This document shows positions 54,890 through 64,000 of a stretch of 64,000 nt of DNA, piece after piece. Each line of letters opens with the position of its first letter. The first letter of the stretch is position 1. Source of the stretch: Leptolyngbya sp. FACHB-261. Its GTDB lineage: Bacteria; Cyanobacteriota; Cyanobacteriia; FACHB-261. The position numbers and the translations under genes are program-made. Below the pieces are notes generated by a model. It was not told the DNA's origin and did not search any database. It worked only from the letters and a program-made list of their open reading frames with translations. The stretch lies in contig NZ_JACJPL010000022.1 of assembly GCF_014696065.1 (NCBI RefSeq), positions 1-64,000 of the forward strand. Direction: 5' to 3'.

Positions 54890-55484
54890 GACAAATCTCC
54901 AGGAAATGAACCAAAGAAAGTTCTGAACGACAAGCGCCGCAGGCAATTAGATATGCCACTGCAATAGAGGACGGAGCCCCACATTCGGCTCGCTCCAGGC
55001 TCAGCTAGCAGACAGCCAAACTTGTAGAAGCGCAGCATTAGAACGCAGCAGTGCGCTAAGTTGCGGCTTTTCGATGTGAGTTGTAAAAGCTAAGCCTAAT
55101 GAGGCAGTTGGTGACCGGCCCAGTTCGGACTTCTCACAACAGGTGAGGTCTCGAACCCTCAGTTACAGACCGGTCAGGGCATACTGGGCCCTTCGCAGCG
55201 GTCAGCCCAGGATAGAGCAGGATCGCAGAGGCGCCTGCGCTTCAGTTTCATGTCCAGGTACCACAGGTCAAAACCAGGGTAACCAGCGCAGAAGAAATGG
55301 TTCAATTCGGCAGCGACCCGTACGAACTGGTCAATGTTCCTCAATAGATCGTAACACCGATAGCTAACAGTGAAATACGTACATCTGCTGATAAAGCTTG
55401 CTGACTACTGGGGCCGAGAAGTGGCGTGCAACTGGTAAAGTACAGGCCACTTGTTCAAGATAGGGATCCAGACAGGTAGAAAAC
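54890..55484. other. Intergenic, nothing recognised
   Basis: About 595 bases between two minus-strand genes. No gene with support; it must contain the SpeY-like promoter. Confidence 0.4.
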
Positions 55485-56369
55485 TCAGGCTCCCGCGCCT
55501 GCAAAGCCCAGATCGCCGTCCAAATCGCTTAGGGTTTCGAACTTGGCAGTGCGCACCTTCGGTTCAGGCGCAGCCAGTGGTTTGACGCCCCGTGTCACCT
55601 GATGCAACCACCAATGCTCCTGGGTCTGTACGGCACCAAAACCGGCTGCCTGCATCCAGGCGTTGAGGTTACCAGCAGCGTAGGCGTTGATGTGCGGCTC
55701 TTCGAACACGTTGTTCAGCCACTCGGTATTGCGCAGTGTGTTCTGGTTGCCATCTAGGATTAAGCACTCGCCGCCTACTGTGACCAGGCGGAACATCTCG
55801 CGCAGAATGCACTCGGTCACTTCTGGCGGTGTCTCATGAAAGAGTAGCGAGGCTGTGACTAGATCAAAAGAAGCGTTGGGCAAGCCAGTGGCTTCAGCGT
55901 CACCGTGGCGGAAGGTGATGCCAAGGTTTTCCTGTTGAGCTTTGAGCTGAGCAACCGCCAGCATGTAGGGCGACAGGTCTAGCCCAATCACCTCGGCTTG
56001 AGGAAAAGCTTTTTTGAGCAACAAGGTGCTTGAGCCGGTGCCACAGCCCAGGTCGAGAATACGGCGCGGCTTGCTGCGAACTGCCTGAATCAAGCAGTTG
56101 CGCACCATTTCTTCACCGGGCGGCAGAACGTAGCGAGTCACCGGGTCGTAGCTGAGAGCGGCATCGGTGGTGAGATAGCCACCTTCGATGCCGTGGAAGT
56201 TGCCGGTGCGGTAGTAGTCAGGGTAGGTCAGATCGGGCCGAGCAATCTGGGCGGTGACCGTCGGCCAATCAATGCGCTCATGAACACGGTGGATTTCCTG
56301 TGGGTCAATGAACAGCTTGAAGACCGGGGCTAGGAATTGCTCCCAGAGAGTGTCTTTGCGGGTCGCCAT
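55485..56369 (-). CDS. SAM-dependent methyltransferase
   Basis: A 294-residue class I methyltransferase. Motif I is RILDLGCGTGSSTLLLKK, then VIGLDLSPYML, HGDAEATGLPNASFDLVTAS and GGECLILDG, in standard order. The N-terminus (about 1-85) is an extra helical cap with HERIDWPTVTAQI. The family is common in cyanobacteria and often described as a type 11 methyltransferase of unknown small-molecule substrate. The start ATG 56369 is followed by a good frame. The substrate is unknown. Confidence 0.88.
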   Translation of the reverse strand: MATRKDTLWEQFLAPVFKLFIDPQEIHRVHERIDWPTVTAQIARPDLTYPDYYRTGNFHGIEGGYLTTDAALSYDPVTRYVLPPGEEMVRNCLIQAVRSKPRRILDLGCGTGSSTLLLKKAFPQAEVIGLDLSPYMLAVAQLKAQQENLGITFRHGDAEATGLPNASFDLVTASLLFHETPPEVTECILREMFRLVTVGGECLILDGNQNTLRNTEWLNNVFEEPHINAYAAGNLNAWMQAAGFGAVQTQEHWWLHQVTRGVKPLAAPEPKVRTAKFETLSDLDGDLGFAGAGA

Positions 56370-56646
56370 GACTTTCCTTGCCAGATTGCTCTCTCTATGA
56401 TGCCATCTGTAAAGTTTAGTGAATGCCTTTAGGGCAACAATTGCCGGGTATATGTTGCGGCTTCTGGCTCAGAACTCACGGACCACAGCTTGGTGGCAGA
56501 GCTTGTGTGCCATAGATTACGGATCGGGGCCAGTGTGTCAGGGCTTGTGAAAAAAACGCCTGGTTTTGTAATACAGCACACTCAAAGACGACTACGCCTG
56601 AAAACTCTTCCCTATGGGGCATTGATAGGATCAAGTTAAGTCCACG

Positions 56647-58182
56647 TTGGTCCTACTTTGCTTGAGTCACACTCCTGTTTTTGATTACCTGCGTCGAGTT
56701 GCATCTGCTCAGACCCAGCCTTTCCAACCTAGTCGCAGACGCTTTCTACAAACCGGCTTGGCGGCGGCGGTTGTGCCTCTGGTGCCTGTCTCCAAGCTTA
56801 AACCGCCTCAAGTAGTGATCGTGGGTTGTGGGATTGCCGGGTTGACCGCAGGCTACCGACTCAAGCAAAGGGGGGTGCAGGTTGCTTTATATGAGGCTAG
56901 CAATCGCCTGGGAGGGCGCACCTTCAGTCTGCGCAATCACTTTCCGGAGGGACAGGTTGCAGAACTGGGCGGCGAGTACATTGACTCTCACCACAACTCC
57001 ATCCGCGTCCTAGCCACGGAGTTGGGCCTAGAACTTTATGATGTGCTGGCTGAGGACCGGGGACTGACGGATAACGTCTGGTATCTGGATGGGCAACTGC
57101 TGACCAATCCGCAAGTTCTGACTGCTTTCGCCCCGATTCGTGCTCAGATTCAGCAGGATTTGCAGGGAAGTGCTTTCACGCAGAATTCGCCTGGGATTGA
57201 CCGGCTGGACCAGCTCTCGATTACGGAATGGCTGGATGGTGTGGAGGCGGAGCCGTTCATCAAGAAACTGCTCAATGTTGCCTATACCGTGGAATATGGC
57301 GTGGACGCTAGCGATCAGTCAGCGCTCAATTTGCTGTATCTGCTGGGGAGCGGTTCGCCCGTCACGGGAGCGGATCAGTTTGCGCTGCATGGCGTGAGTG
57401 ATGAGCGCTATCGCATTCGCGGTGGCAATGATCGGCTGGCTCTGACCTTGGCGTCTAAGCTGGTGAATGAAATCCACACGGGTACGGCGCTAGAAGCGGT
57501 GCGACAACGCGCAGATGGCTACCTGACCTGTAGCTTTTGGCAGGATAACCGCAGTTTTGAAGTTGCTGCGCCGCAGGTGATTTTGGCGTTGCCGTTTACG
57601 ATGCTGCGTCAGGTGAAACTGGCGATAGATTTACCGCCGCGTCAGCGTCGAGCGATTGCCGAACTGGGTTATGGCACCAATGCCAAGTTGATGGTCGGGT
57701 TCAACGAGCGGCTCTGGCGCAGTCGTTACAACTCCAATGGCAGTGTCCATTCAGACTTGGACTTTCAGAGCACTTGGGAAACCAGTCGGGGTCAGCCGGG
57801 TCCGGCGGGGATTTTGACCAACTTTACGGGCGGCGGACATGGCGTTGCCCTCAGTTTCAAAACCCCGGCTTGGCAAGAGCAGCAGTTTTTGACGCAGTTG
57901 GAGCAGATTTTCCCTGGTGTGGGTGCGGCTCGCAGTGAACTGCCGGTGGCTCGTTTCCAATGGCCGACCTATCCGCACACGCGTGGTAGCTACTCTTGCT
58001 ATCGCGTGGGGCAGTGGATGTCATTTGCGGGCAGCGAAGGGCAATCGGTGGGCAATTTGCACTTTGCTGGGGAGCATTGCTCGGTGGTGGCGCAAGGCTT
58101 TATGGAAGGGGCTTGCGAGAGTGGCGAACGGGTGGCGCGGATGGCGTTGGCACTGGTGCCGTTTGCGGAACGGCTGGCTTGA
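56647..58182 (+). CDS. Tat-exported FAD-dependent amine oxidase-like protein
   Basis: A 511-residue flavoprotein. The start is a TTG at 56647 by the frame; the signal is clear: a twin-arginine motif SRRRFLQTG at about 29-37, then AAAVVPLVPV. The FAD dinucleotide loop is VVIVGCGIAGLTAGY, followed by EASNRLGGRTFS. The C-terminus has the amine-oxidase end LHFAGEHCSVVAQGFMEGAC. It resembles monoamine/L-amino-acid oxidases and carotenoid-desaturase relatives. Export points to a periplasmic amine or amino-acid oxidase; the substrate is not known. Confidence 0.88.
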   Translation: MVLLCLSHTPVFDYLRRVASAQTQPFQPSRRRFLQTGLAAAVVPLVPVSKLKPPQVVIVGCGIAGLTAGYRLKQRGVQVALYEASNRLGGRTFSLRNHFPEGQVAELGGEYIDSHHNSIRVLATELGLELYDVLAEDRGLTDNVWYLDGQLLTNPQVLTAFAPIRAQIQQDLQGSAFTQNSPGIDRLDQLSITEWLDGVEAEPFIKKLLNVAYTVEYGVDASDQSALNLLYLLGSGSPVTGADQFALHGVSDERYRIRGGNDRLALTLASKLVNEIHTGTALEAVRQRADGYLTCSFWQDNRSFEVAAPQVILALPFTMLRQVKLAIDLPPRQRRAIAELGYGTNAKLMVGFNERLWRSRYNSNGSVHSDLDFQSTWETSRGQPGPAGILTNFTGGGHGVALSFKTPAWQEQQFLTQLEQIFPGVGAARSELPVARFQWPTYPHTRGSYSCYRVGQWMSFAGSEGQSVGNLHFAGEHCSVVAQGFMEGACESGERVARMALALVPFAERLA

Positions 58183-58233
58183 ATACTTTTGACTTCTTTT
58201 CAAAGTACAGAAGCAAGAAGCCCTCACCCCCAG

Positions 58234-58332
58234 CCCCTCTCCCAAAATTGGGAGAGGGGAGGTCATATCAATTCTCTAAGTGAGAGTTACAAAATCCCAC
58301 CGCCTACGGCTCCTCCCCTTTGCAAGGGGAGG
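58234..58332. repeat. Two GC-rich intergenic palindromes
   Basis: CCCCTCTCCCAA-AA-TTGGGAGAGGGG (58234-58259) and CCTCCCCTT-TGC-AAGGGGAGG (58312-58332). These are short intergenic repeats of the kind scattered through cyanobacterial genomes. They lie between convergent genes and may also act as terminators. Confidence 0.7.
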
Positions 58333-58413
58333 TTGGGAGGGGTGAATCTGTAGCGATTAAGAAGTGAGTTGGGATTAGAAGGGAATTTGTTTCTCTTGGT
58401 TCTGAGATTTTTG

Positions 58414-60498
58414 CTAAAGACCCAGGAATGGCTTGATGAGCGGCAGCAGTTTGGTGCAGGCTTCGACAAATTGAGTGGCAGTGGGCAATTGAGCCGCCAT
58501 GCCTTGCAGAACGCGAATGGCTTTTTGGGCTGTTTTCTGTGCGGTTCCGGCTTGCGGTTCTTTGCCTGCTTCTGCTAAGTCTTTGATGGGTTCTAGGGCT
58601 TCGGCTTTTTCTTCGGGGTTTAGATTGCTGTCTGTTTCAATTGCGGTTTGCAGTTGGGTGAGTAGTTCTTTGATGCCGGGTTGATTGGGGTCAGTAGAGG
58701 TGGGTAATTGCTGGATAGTTTTGCTGACGGTGCCGCTGATCGTGCTGTAGTCGCCTAGGGCGTTGCCAAAGATGTCGCCTTGATTGTTGCTGAACTCGAT
58801 TTTGCGGCTGGAGTCTGTGCTTTCGTTCATAGATTTACTCTCTGCGGTGGCGTTGACATCGATAGTGACGGGGCGGTTTGCTAATAGGCTGGCAATGTCT
58901 TTGAGATTGGCGCTTTGTTCTCGGTAGACAGTGATCAGGTCATCCTTGCCTTTTAGTTCAGCTTGATATTTGGCTTCTAAGGCTTTAAGAGAAATCTCGT
59001 AATTCTGATTGAATTCGCTGTGAAGTCTGGCTTTGTCGGCATTGGGTGGAGCGTTGACTTTGACGACTACGACGCCATCGCCTTTGTTTTCGATACTTTG
59101 GATCGAGAGTTCGGTGCCTTCGTTATCCAGAACGAGATTGTTGAAAGAGTAAGTGAAGGCTTTCCAGTCGATGCCGTTTCTGAAGATCAGGTCAACAGTG
59201 CTCAGGACTTCTTGAAAGAGTTTGGTGAATTCGCCAGGGGCAAAGTTGCCGCTGCTGGGGCGGCGTTCGCGTTGGTTGTTGAGCAGGTAAACGTATTCGC
59301 AAATTGCACCGTCGAGTTGTGTGGTGCTGTCGATGTTCCAGGCTTCGAGGCAAGTACCAGTAAGTTTGGCTTGATCAAAGTTTGCATTCAAGGCTTGTGT
59401 TTTGGTGAGATTTGCTCGTTCTAAGTTTGCGTTTTGTAGGATTGCACCACTAATATCGGCTTCGGTTAGGTCGGCATTGCTGAGGTCTGCACCCGTTAAA
59501 TTTGCACCTTTAAGGTTGTCGCCAATAAAAGCTTTATTTTTACCATTACCTGTAACAAGTAAGCCTCGTACAGCAGGCTCAAGTAAGATAGTGCCGCCCA
59601 CTCTGGCTCGATCTAGCCTAATACTCCGAGACCAGCAAGTACGAATCACAGTTGCCTTTCTGAAGTCTGTGCTCCTAAGAATTGCTTGAGCAAAGTTGGC
59701 ATCAGTCAAATCGGCATTGCGAAAGCTTGTGCCCCCAATTGCAGCACAAGCGACAGCAATTCTCCGCACTAAAGCAAACTTCTCGTCGCCTGCTAAAGCG
59801 CGCCAGGCGATGTAGGCGGTTGATAATTTGCCTGCGACTACGCCTGTGAATCCGCCTGCGACTGCGACTGTCAATGTGCCTGCGCCTGCGACTGCGACTA
59901 CGCCTACAACTGCGCCTGCGCCTGCGACTACGCCTATGATTGCGTCTGCGCCTGCGCCTGCGCCTATGATTGCGTCTGCGACTACGCCTGTGAATGCGAT
60001 TGCGATTGCGACTGCGACTGCACCTGTGAATCCGACTGCGACTCCGACTGTGCCTGTGCCTGCGCCTGCAGCTGCGACTGCGACTGCGACTGCGACTGCG
60101 ACTGCGACTGCGACTGCGACTGCGACTGTAATAACGCCTAAAGCTACTTCCAGCCCTCGACGAATTATGACAATCGAGAGAACGACCATCGTTGCCAGGA
60201 CAAGCACACCGGCAATGATGTTCTGCTCAGCACTAGGAAGAAGCAGATACACAACTAAGTAGCCTGCTATCGCTGAGGAGAGTGTCGATACTAATGACAA
60301 AGCTAATGAGATGAGGCTCTGACCAATGAGCCAGCGCTTTTGCACTCCTGCTCTAGCCCCTGTAAAATTTGCGACGGTTAAATTTGCTTTGGTAAAATCT
60401 GCTCCTCGGATGTCTGCATAGCTGAAGTCTGCACCCGTCAGATCTTGGCCTTTGAACGAGCGACCTCGGAGATTAGCGCGGCGGAAGTCTTCAGGCAT
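58414..60498 (-). CDS. Pentapeptide-repeat membrane protein with repeat-expanded hydrophobic region
   Basis: About 694 residues from ATG 60498 (a TTG 30 bases upstream is possible). Pentapeptide units A(D/N)LXX occur near the start (RRANLRGRSFKGQDLTGADF, SYADIRGADF) and in the middle (NLKGANLTGADLSNADLTEA). Between them are two membrane-like segments, then a very unusual stretch of about 100 residues built from alternating Val-Ala, Gly-Ala and Thr-Gly, matching hexanucleotide repeats in the DNA. The C-terminal third is soluble and helical. Pentapeptide proteins form right-handed beta helices; the role here is unknown. Confidence 0.8.
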   Translation of the reverse strand: MPEDFRRANLRGRSFKGQDLTGADFSYADIRGADFTKANLTVANFTGARAGVQKRWLIGQSLISLALSLVSTLSSAIAGYLVVYLLLPSAEQNIIAGVLVLATMVVLSIVIIRRGLEVALGVITVAVAVAVAVAVAVAVAVAAAGAGTGTVGVAVGFTGAVAVAIAIAFTGVVADAIIGAGAGADAIIGVVAGAGAVVGVVAVAGAGTLTVAVAGGFTGVVAGKLSTAYIAWRALAGDEKFALVRRIAVACAAIGGTSFRNADLTDANFAQAILRSTDFRKATVIRTCWSRSIRLDRARVGGTILLEPAVRGLLVTGNGKNKAFIGDNLKGANLTGADLSNADLTEADISGAILQNANLERANLTKTQALNANFDQAKLTGTCLEAWNIDSTTQLDGAICEYVYLLNNQRERRPSSGNFAPGEFTKLFQEVLSTVDLIFRNGIDWKAFTYSFNNLVLDNEGTELSIQSIENKGDGVVVVKVNAPPNADKARLHSEFNQNYEISLKALEAKYQAELKGKDDLITVYREQSANLKDIASLLANRPVTIDVNATAESKSMNESTDSSRKIEFSNNQGDIFGNALGDYSTISGTVSKTIQQLPTSTDPNQPGIKELLTQLQTAIETDSNLNPEEKAEALEPIKDLAEAGKEPQAGTAQKTAQKAIRVLQGMAAQLPTATQFVEACTKLLPLIKPFLGL
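59840..60126. repeat. Hexanucleotide repeat array inside the pentapeptide gene
   Basis: The DNA is dominated by degenerate TGCGAC/TGCGCC units, becoming a clean run of nine TGCGAC copies at 60073-60126. It is in frame and encodes Val-Ala dipeptides on the minus strand. The clean 3' part indicates recent slippage. Confidence 0.9.
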
Positions 60499-60528
60499 GG
60501 AGCTGATCCGGATGCACGGGATTGACAA

Positions 60529-61307
60529 GGTGATAACACATCGGGAGACCCCTCCCCCAGCCCCTCCCCGGCGCGGAGAGGGGAGCCGGATTGAGTTGGC
60601 ATTTCTCCCCCTTCCCTCACAGGGAAGGGGGCCGGGGGGTTAGGTCTCTACTTGTTGTCGTTACTTCCACAAGTTCCGTCCTTACTTCTGCAAGTTCTGT
60701 CCTTACTTCCACAAGTCCTGTCCCTACTCCCGAGCTTGTTGTCGTTACTTCCACAAGTCCTGTCGTTACGACAACAACTTTTGATCTTGATCTTTAAAAA
60801 AGTTCATCTGGATCAATTGGCGCTTGAGTGAGAGCAGGTGCGATGACTCTAGAGAATCTACTGAACTTGCCTGGGAGGGCATAGAGCGCTCAGTGAATCT
60901 CTGGGATCGCCTTCAGCAAGCTCTGACATCACTCGCCAAAAATCTTTGCTCAACCCTATTTACAACTGCCTAAATTAGCGCTACATTCTCACTCAGTCTC
61001 GCTGGCGAGACGTTACCTGGTGCCGTTTGTGCAACACCAGATAACTGACCCCCGTGTTGTTAACCACAACGCGAAGGCTGAGGGAAGTTTAACACCGACC
61101 AAGGCTGTTCTTTGGTTTCGCTTTCGCGGGCCATAGAGCAGGTCCGTTAGCAGACAGACTAAGGGGTCAAGAGGTCACTAATTGCCCCTTTCCATTGACC
61201 ATTCGTCCCTGCCAAGGGCGAAGCATCAAGGTCAAAGTTTCAGGCAAAGCCTCAGCTTTGTGCCGAGTGCTTCACCCTAATCCAACCATCCTGATTGCGA
61301 TAAAACT
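60529..61307. other. Intergenic with palindromes and tandem repeats, no gene
   Basis: About 780 bases. A perfect palindrome CCCCCTTCCCT-CAC-AGGGAAGGGGG lies at 60607-60631 and a looser relative at about 60547-60589. A tandem repeat of about 24 bases built on GTTACTTCCACAAGT-CTGTC runs from about 60655 to 60785. No reading frame here has support. Confidence 0.6.
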
Positions 61308-61625
61308 ATGTCTTGTCAAATTCGTTGTGCCCTCTGGGATCTGATTTCCCGTGAGGTCGAATTGCCTGCGCTCAACAAACTGATTCTGCTAACGATCGCC
61401 AACTACACCGAACCCTACCGCAGCAAAACCCCGGTGCCCATCTCCCTAATTGTGCGCGACACCCGCATCCAAGAATCCGACCTGCGCAAGTTCTTCACCA
61501 GCCTCGAAAGCGGTCACTGGATCGAGAAAACTTTAGTGCCTAATAGCGAAGGTCGGCCCCCAGTTACCGTCTACCATCTCGCCCCTCGCCTACTCCGCGC
61601 CGCCCAAGCCAAACCGACCGACTAG
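61308..61625 (+). CDS. Small winged-helix-like protein
   Basis: A 105-residue protein. The pattern LPALNKLILLTIANYTEPYR, PVPISLIVRDTRIQESDLRK, FFTSLESGHWIEK matches a replication-protein-like or MarR-like winged helix (short helix, recognition helix, wing). It lies alone, convergent with the Uma2 gene. The family name is not known to me. It probably binds DNA. Confidence 0.65.
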   Translation: MSCQIRCALWDLISREVELPALNKLILLTIANYTEPYRSKTPVPISLIVRDTRIQESDLRKFFTSLESGHWIEKTLVPNSEGRPPVTVYHLAPRLLRAAQAKPTD

Positions 61626-61653
61626 ACACCTGAGTTTGTACCCAACTTAAAAC

Positions 61654-62319
61654 TCACAGGGTATCTGGATCAATATTCAGTTCTCGCAGTTTCGCCGCTA
61701 AACGCTGGGCTCTCTGGGCCTCCTCAGAATGAGTCAGTAGAGTTACGCCAGTTGCCGGATTGTGAAAGCGCAACTCGCCCGTTGGCAGCAGGCGTAACTC
61801 TAAATTCAACACCTCACTAAACAGCGAGAGCATTCCATCCGGCAACTCCGTCCCAGCCATTGGCCAGTAGTTCTCGCCAGCTAAGCGCAAACCCTTGAGC
61901 CGAGGGCTGAGGTAGTCGCCCGTGGGGTCATATTGCCAATACTCGCGCACTCCTAAGTACGCATAGAGCCCCTTCTTAGTGCCTTGGTCCTCACTGACAG
62001 TACTCTTAGAGGTAATTTCCAGAATGAAATCAGGTACCTTACCGCCTTCCTCCCAAACTCTGTAAGAAGGTCGGTCTCGCTGCTCTGCCCCAAGCACTAC
62101 GAACACATCTGGCGCTACTACAGCAGCAGCATTCCCCTGCTCATAGTAGAGAAACAGATTGCCGGACACATACACCTCCGGCTGACTTTGGAAGTGAATC
62201 CGCAGCACTTCAACCGCATAGGTCAAGTAATTGCGCTGGAAGTCGCTCTCAGCCATAGGCTTACCATCGTCGCTAGGATACTCAACAGGATTTGAGCGGT
62301 GGCTTGGCGAAACCGTCAC
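61654..62319 (-). CDS. Uma2 family nuclease-like protein (DUF820)
   Basis: A 221-residue protein of the Uma2 family, abundant in cyanobacteria, with a PD-(D/E)XK-type fold. Visible motifs are VVAPDVFVVLG (the Asp) and PDFILEITSKST (the E-x-K), then REYWQYDPTGDYL. The C-terminal helix (EEAQRAQRLAAKLREL) is typical. The family function is undecided. Key residues are intact. Confidence 0.88.
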   Translation of the reverse strand: MTVSPSHRSNPVEYPSDDGKPMAESDFQRNYLTYAVEVLRIHFQSQPEVYVSGNLFLYYEQGNAAAVVAPDVFVVLGAEQRDRPSYRVWEEGGKVPDFILEITSKSTVSEDQGTKKGLYAYLGVREYWQYDPTGDYLSPRLKGLRLAGENYWPMAGTELPDGMLSLFSEVLNLELRLLPTGELRFHNPATGVTLLTHSEEAQRAQRLAAKLRELNIDPDTL

Positions 62320-62368
62320 TGAGAACGCCCTCCAGCAGTAGGGTTAGAACCAAAACGCAATTGTTAGC

Positions 62369-62800
62369 TTACGCCGTTGCTGCTTCAGCCGTTGGCCGTT
62401 CCTGGCTTGAGCCTTGCGTGCTCAGTTGAATCAGCTCAACTTTGTAGCCATCAGGATCTTCCACAAACGCGATCACCGTCGAGCCATGCTTCATTGGCCC
62501 CGGTTCACGGGTAACTTTGCCGCCCTTAGCCCGAATCGCTTCGCAAGTTGCGTAAATATCATCCACGCCCAAGGCAATGTGACCGTAAGCATCACCCAGG
62601 TTGTAGGAGTCGCGGTCCCAGTTATAGGTCAGCTCAATCACCGTATTGTCTGACTCATCGCCATAACCTACAAAAGCCAGCGTAAACTCGCCACTGGGGT
62701 AGTCCTTCTTGCGCAGGAGTTGCATCCCCAGAACATTGCAATAGAAATCTAATGATTTGTCCAGGTTGCCAACCCGGAGCATGGTGTGGAGCATTCGCAT
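62369..62800 (-). CDS. gloA: Lactoylglutathione lyase (glyoxalase I)
   Basis: Glyoxalase I turns the methylglyoxal-glutathione hemithioacetal into lactoylglutathione. The 143-residue product from ATG 62800 ([13 protein letters not shown]) has the four metal ligands in order: the first His (MLHTMLRV), Glu in VIELTYNW, His in YGHIALGV and Glu in GYKVELIQ. The [20 protein letters not shown] motif is family-specific. The short variant is as in Ni-dependent bacterial enzymes. Confidence 0.94.
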   Translation of the reverse strand: MRMLHTMLRVGNLDKSLDFYCNVLGMQLLRKKDYPSGEFTLAFVGYGDESDNTVIELTYNWDRDSYNLGDAYGHIALGVDDIYATCEAIRAKGGKVTREPGPMKHGSTVIAFVEDPDGYKVELIQLSTQGSSQERPTAEAATA

Positions 62801-63062
62801 CTCTGACACTCTTAAGCGCTTCCTCTTTAGTGTACGTAGAAATCTAGTTCAGGAGTACCCACACATAGCGGCGTCTTGTGCATCCAACCAATGAAACAAC
62901 GAAAATCAGTAGAGTCTTGAATGAGAACCTGATTAAAAAAGACGGCCTTTCCTATTACTAACCGTCTTGTAAATAACCAAGCGTCTTATATATAAACTCT
63001 AGAACCTAAAAAACCTTAAAAAGCGGGTATTAGGGGTCTAGAGATATTCTGGGGTCAATCCC

Positions 63063-63562
63063 ATGTCCCTCACCCTTACCAATCTAGAACAGGTGCAAAA
63101 AGAGCATTCGGATTGGCGATTAGAGCTGGTCGATGGGAACATCATTGCTATGGGACCGTGTGATGATACCTCGAGCGAGATTGGTATAGAGTTTGCCGCA
63201 CAACTCCGTAATTGGGTTAAGCCTTGCAGACTCGGGCGAGTATATGACTCTAGCGGTGGCTTCATTCTGCCGAATACAGACCTACGTGCCCCTGATGTCT
63301 CCTTTGTTTTGGCAGAGCGAATCAAGCGCGGCAATCGTAATTTTGTACAACTAGTGCCGGATTTAGTGTAGAGATCAAATTCAAGACCGACCGCATTCCA
63401 GCTCTGTACCAGAAAATTCAGGACTCCCTACAAATGGGAGCACAAGTCGGCATTCTCATTGACCCAGACAAGCTAAGCGTGACCATTTATCGCCCTGTAG
63501 GTACGCCTACCCTGGTGCAGAACGATGATGTCCTCACCTTGCCTGAATTGCTCCCCAGTTGA
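63063..63562 (+). pseudogene. Uma2 family gene disrupted by a one-base deletion
   Basis: From ATG 63063 the frame encodes the family N-terminus with RLELVDGNIIAMGPCDD and LRAPDVSFVLAERI, then stops at 63369-63371 right after LVPDLV. One base earlier or later the frame continues as EIKFKTDRIPALYQKIQ, VGILIDPDKLSVTIYRPVGT and ends DDVLTLPELLPS at 63562. A missing base around 63369 (expected GTGGTAGAG) explains the break. The gene is inactive. Confidence 0.85.
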
Positions 63563-63835
63563 GAACTGCTGATTTTTGAACTCTGGCCCCCCGTGTTCGA
63601 ATAAAGTCTGAGGGACAAGAACTCAGAGACAGGACCAGCTTGATCCCCTGTCTATTTAGCGCTTCCACTTAAATAAACTCCAAGGCAACCCTGGAGCTAA
63701 CTCCGGAAAGTAGTAAACAAGTTGGATCATTTAGGTAAAATCTTTAGGTTTCATACCCCATGCCACAGAAGCTCTGCTCTAAGATGCTTGGGGGCAAATT
63801 GCTTATTGACTTGTCAACTCCTGTCCAATACCTAA

Positions 63836-64000
<165 letters not shown>

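Noticed and set aside
59020-60262. Plus-strand frames opposite the pentapeptide gene, including a Pro/Ala/Thr repeat protein
   Set aside because: They read the complement of pentapeptide and hexamer repeats; the minus-strand frame has real domains.

Overview
The window looks like chromosomal DNA from a cyanobacterium. The clues are the right-hand genes: a Tll0287-like (DUF3365) heme-domain protein, a sigma-like/DUF1822 pair, a SpeY/deoxyhypusine-synthase-like protein, two Uma2 nucleases, a pentapeptide-repeat protein and enolase. I saw no HIP1 palindromes (GCGATCGC) while reading and cannot name a genus.

The left 40 kb reads as an accessory (defence) island. It opens with the promoter-proximal end of a type I CRISPR operon (cas6, then cas3 running off the left edge). 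Next comes a decayed stretch and a plasmid-like module at about 5-9 kb: a small ribbon-helix-helix protein with a palindromic operator, four iteron-like repeats, an excisionase-type HTH protein, and a 477-residue protein with all the signature motifs of a family A DNA polymerase behind a winged-helix-like N-terminus. Then follow an XRE regulator, a giant tubulin-like protein with a zinc-ribbon/TM/type 1 periplasmic-binding partner, an IS1-type remnant, a lipase-like hydrolase, a four-TM protein, a DEAH helicase fused to HNH, an unknown 433-residue protein, and a type I restriction-modification locus (hsdR-hsdM-Rpn nuclease-hsdS).

From 39.15 kb down to 31.9 kb on the minus strand lies a compact five-gene operon: small helical protein, ChlI/MoxR-like AAA+ ATPase, ChlD-like vWA protein, a CHAT-fold protein that has lost both catalytic residues, and a protein with an intact TIR domain followed by two TIR-like regions. 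This is the best candidate in the window for an undescribed signalling or immunity system.

At 40165-40210 there is a lone 3' fragment of tRNA-Cys(GCA), oriented so that its 3' end faces right. That is what the distal att site of an element integrated in a tRNA gene looks like, with the element on the left. Short GGACAAA-containing repeats lie on both sides of it. Several perfect-stem hairpins of unrelated sequence occur in the intergenic gaps of the island and just beyond it.

To the right (41-64 kb) the content is chromosomal housekeeping and regulation: a protein with a duplicated 45-residue module, the heme-domain sensor, a Ser/Thr kinase, a PAS-like/LuxR regulator with a TPR protein, sigma-like plus DUF1822, a thioesterase, a yihY-rsmA-ispE gene string, a dedA pseudogene, a SpeY-like enzyme, a methyltransferase, a Tat-exported amine-oxidase-like flavoprotein, a pentapeptide protein carrying a hexanucleotide repeat expansion, gloA, Uma2 genes (one frameshifted) and the start of eno.
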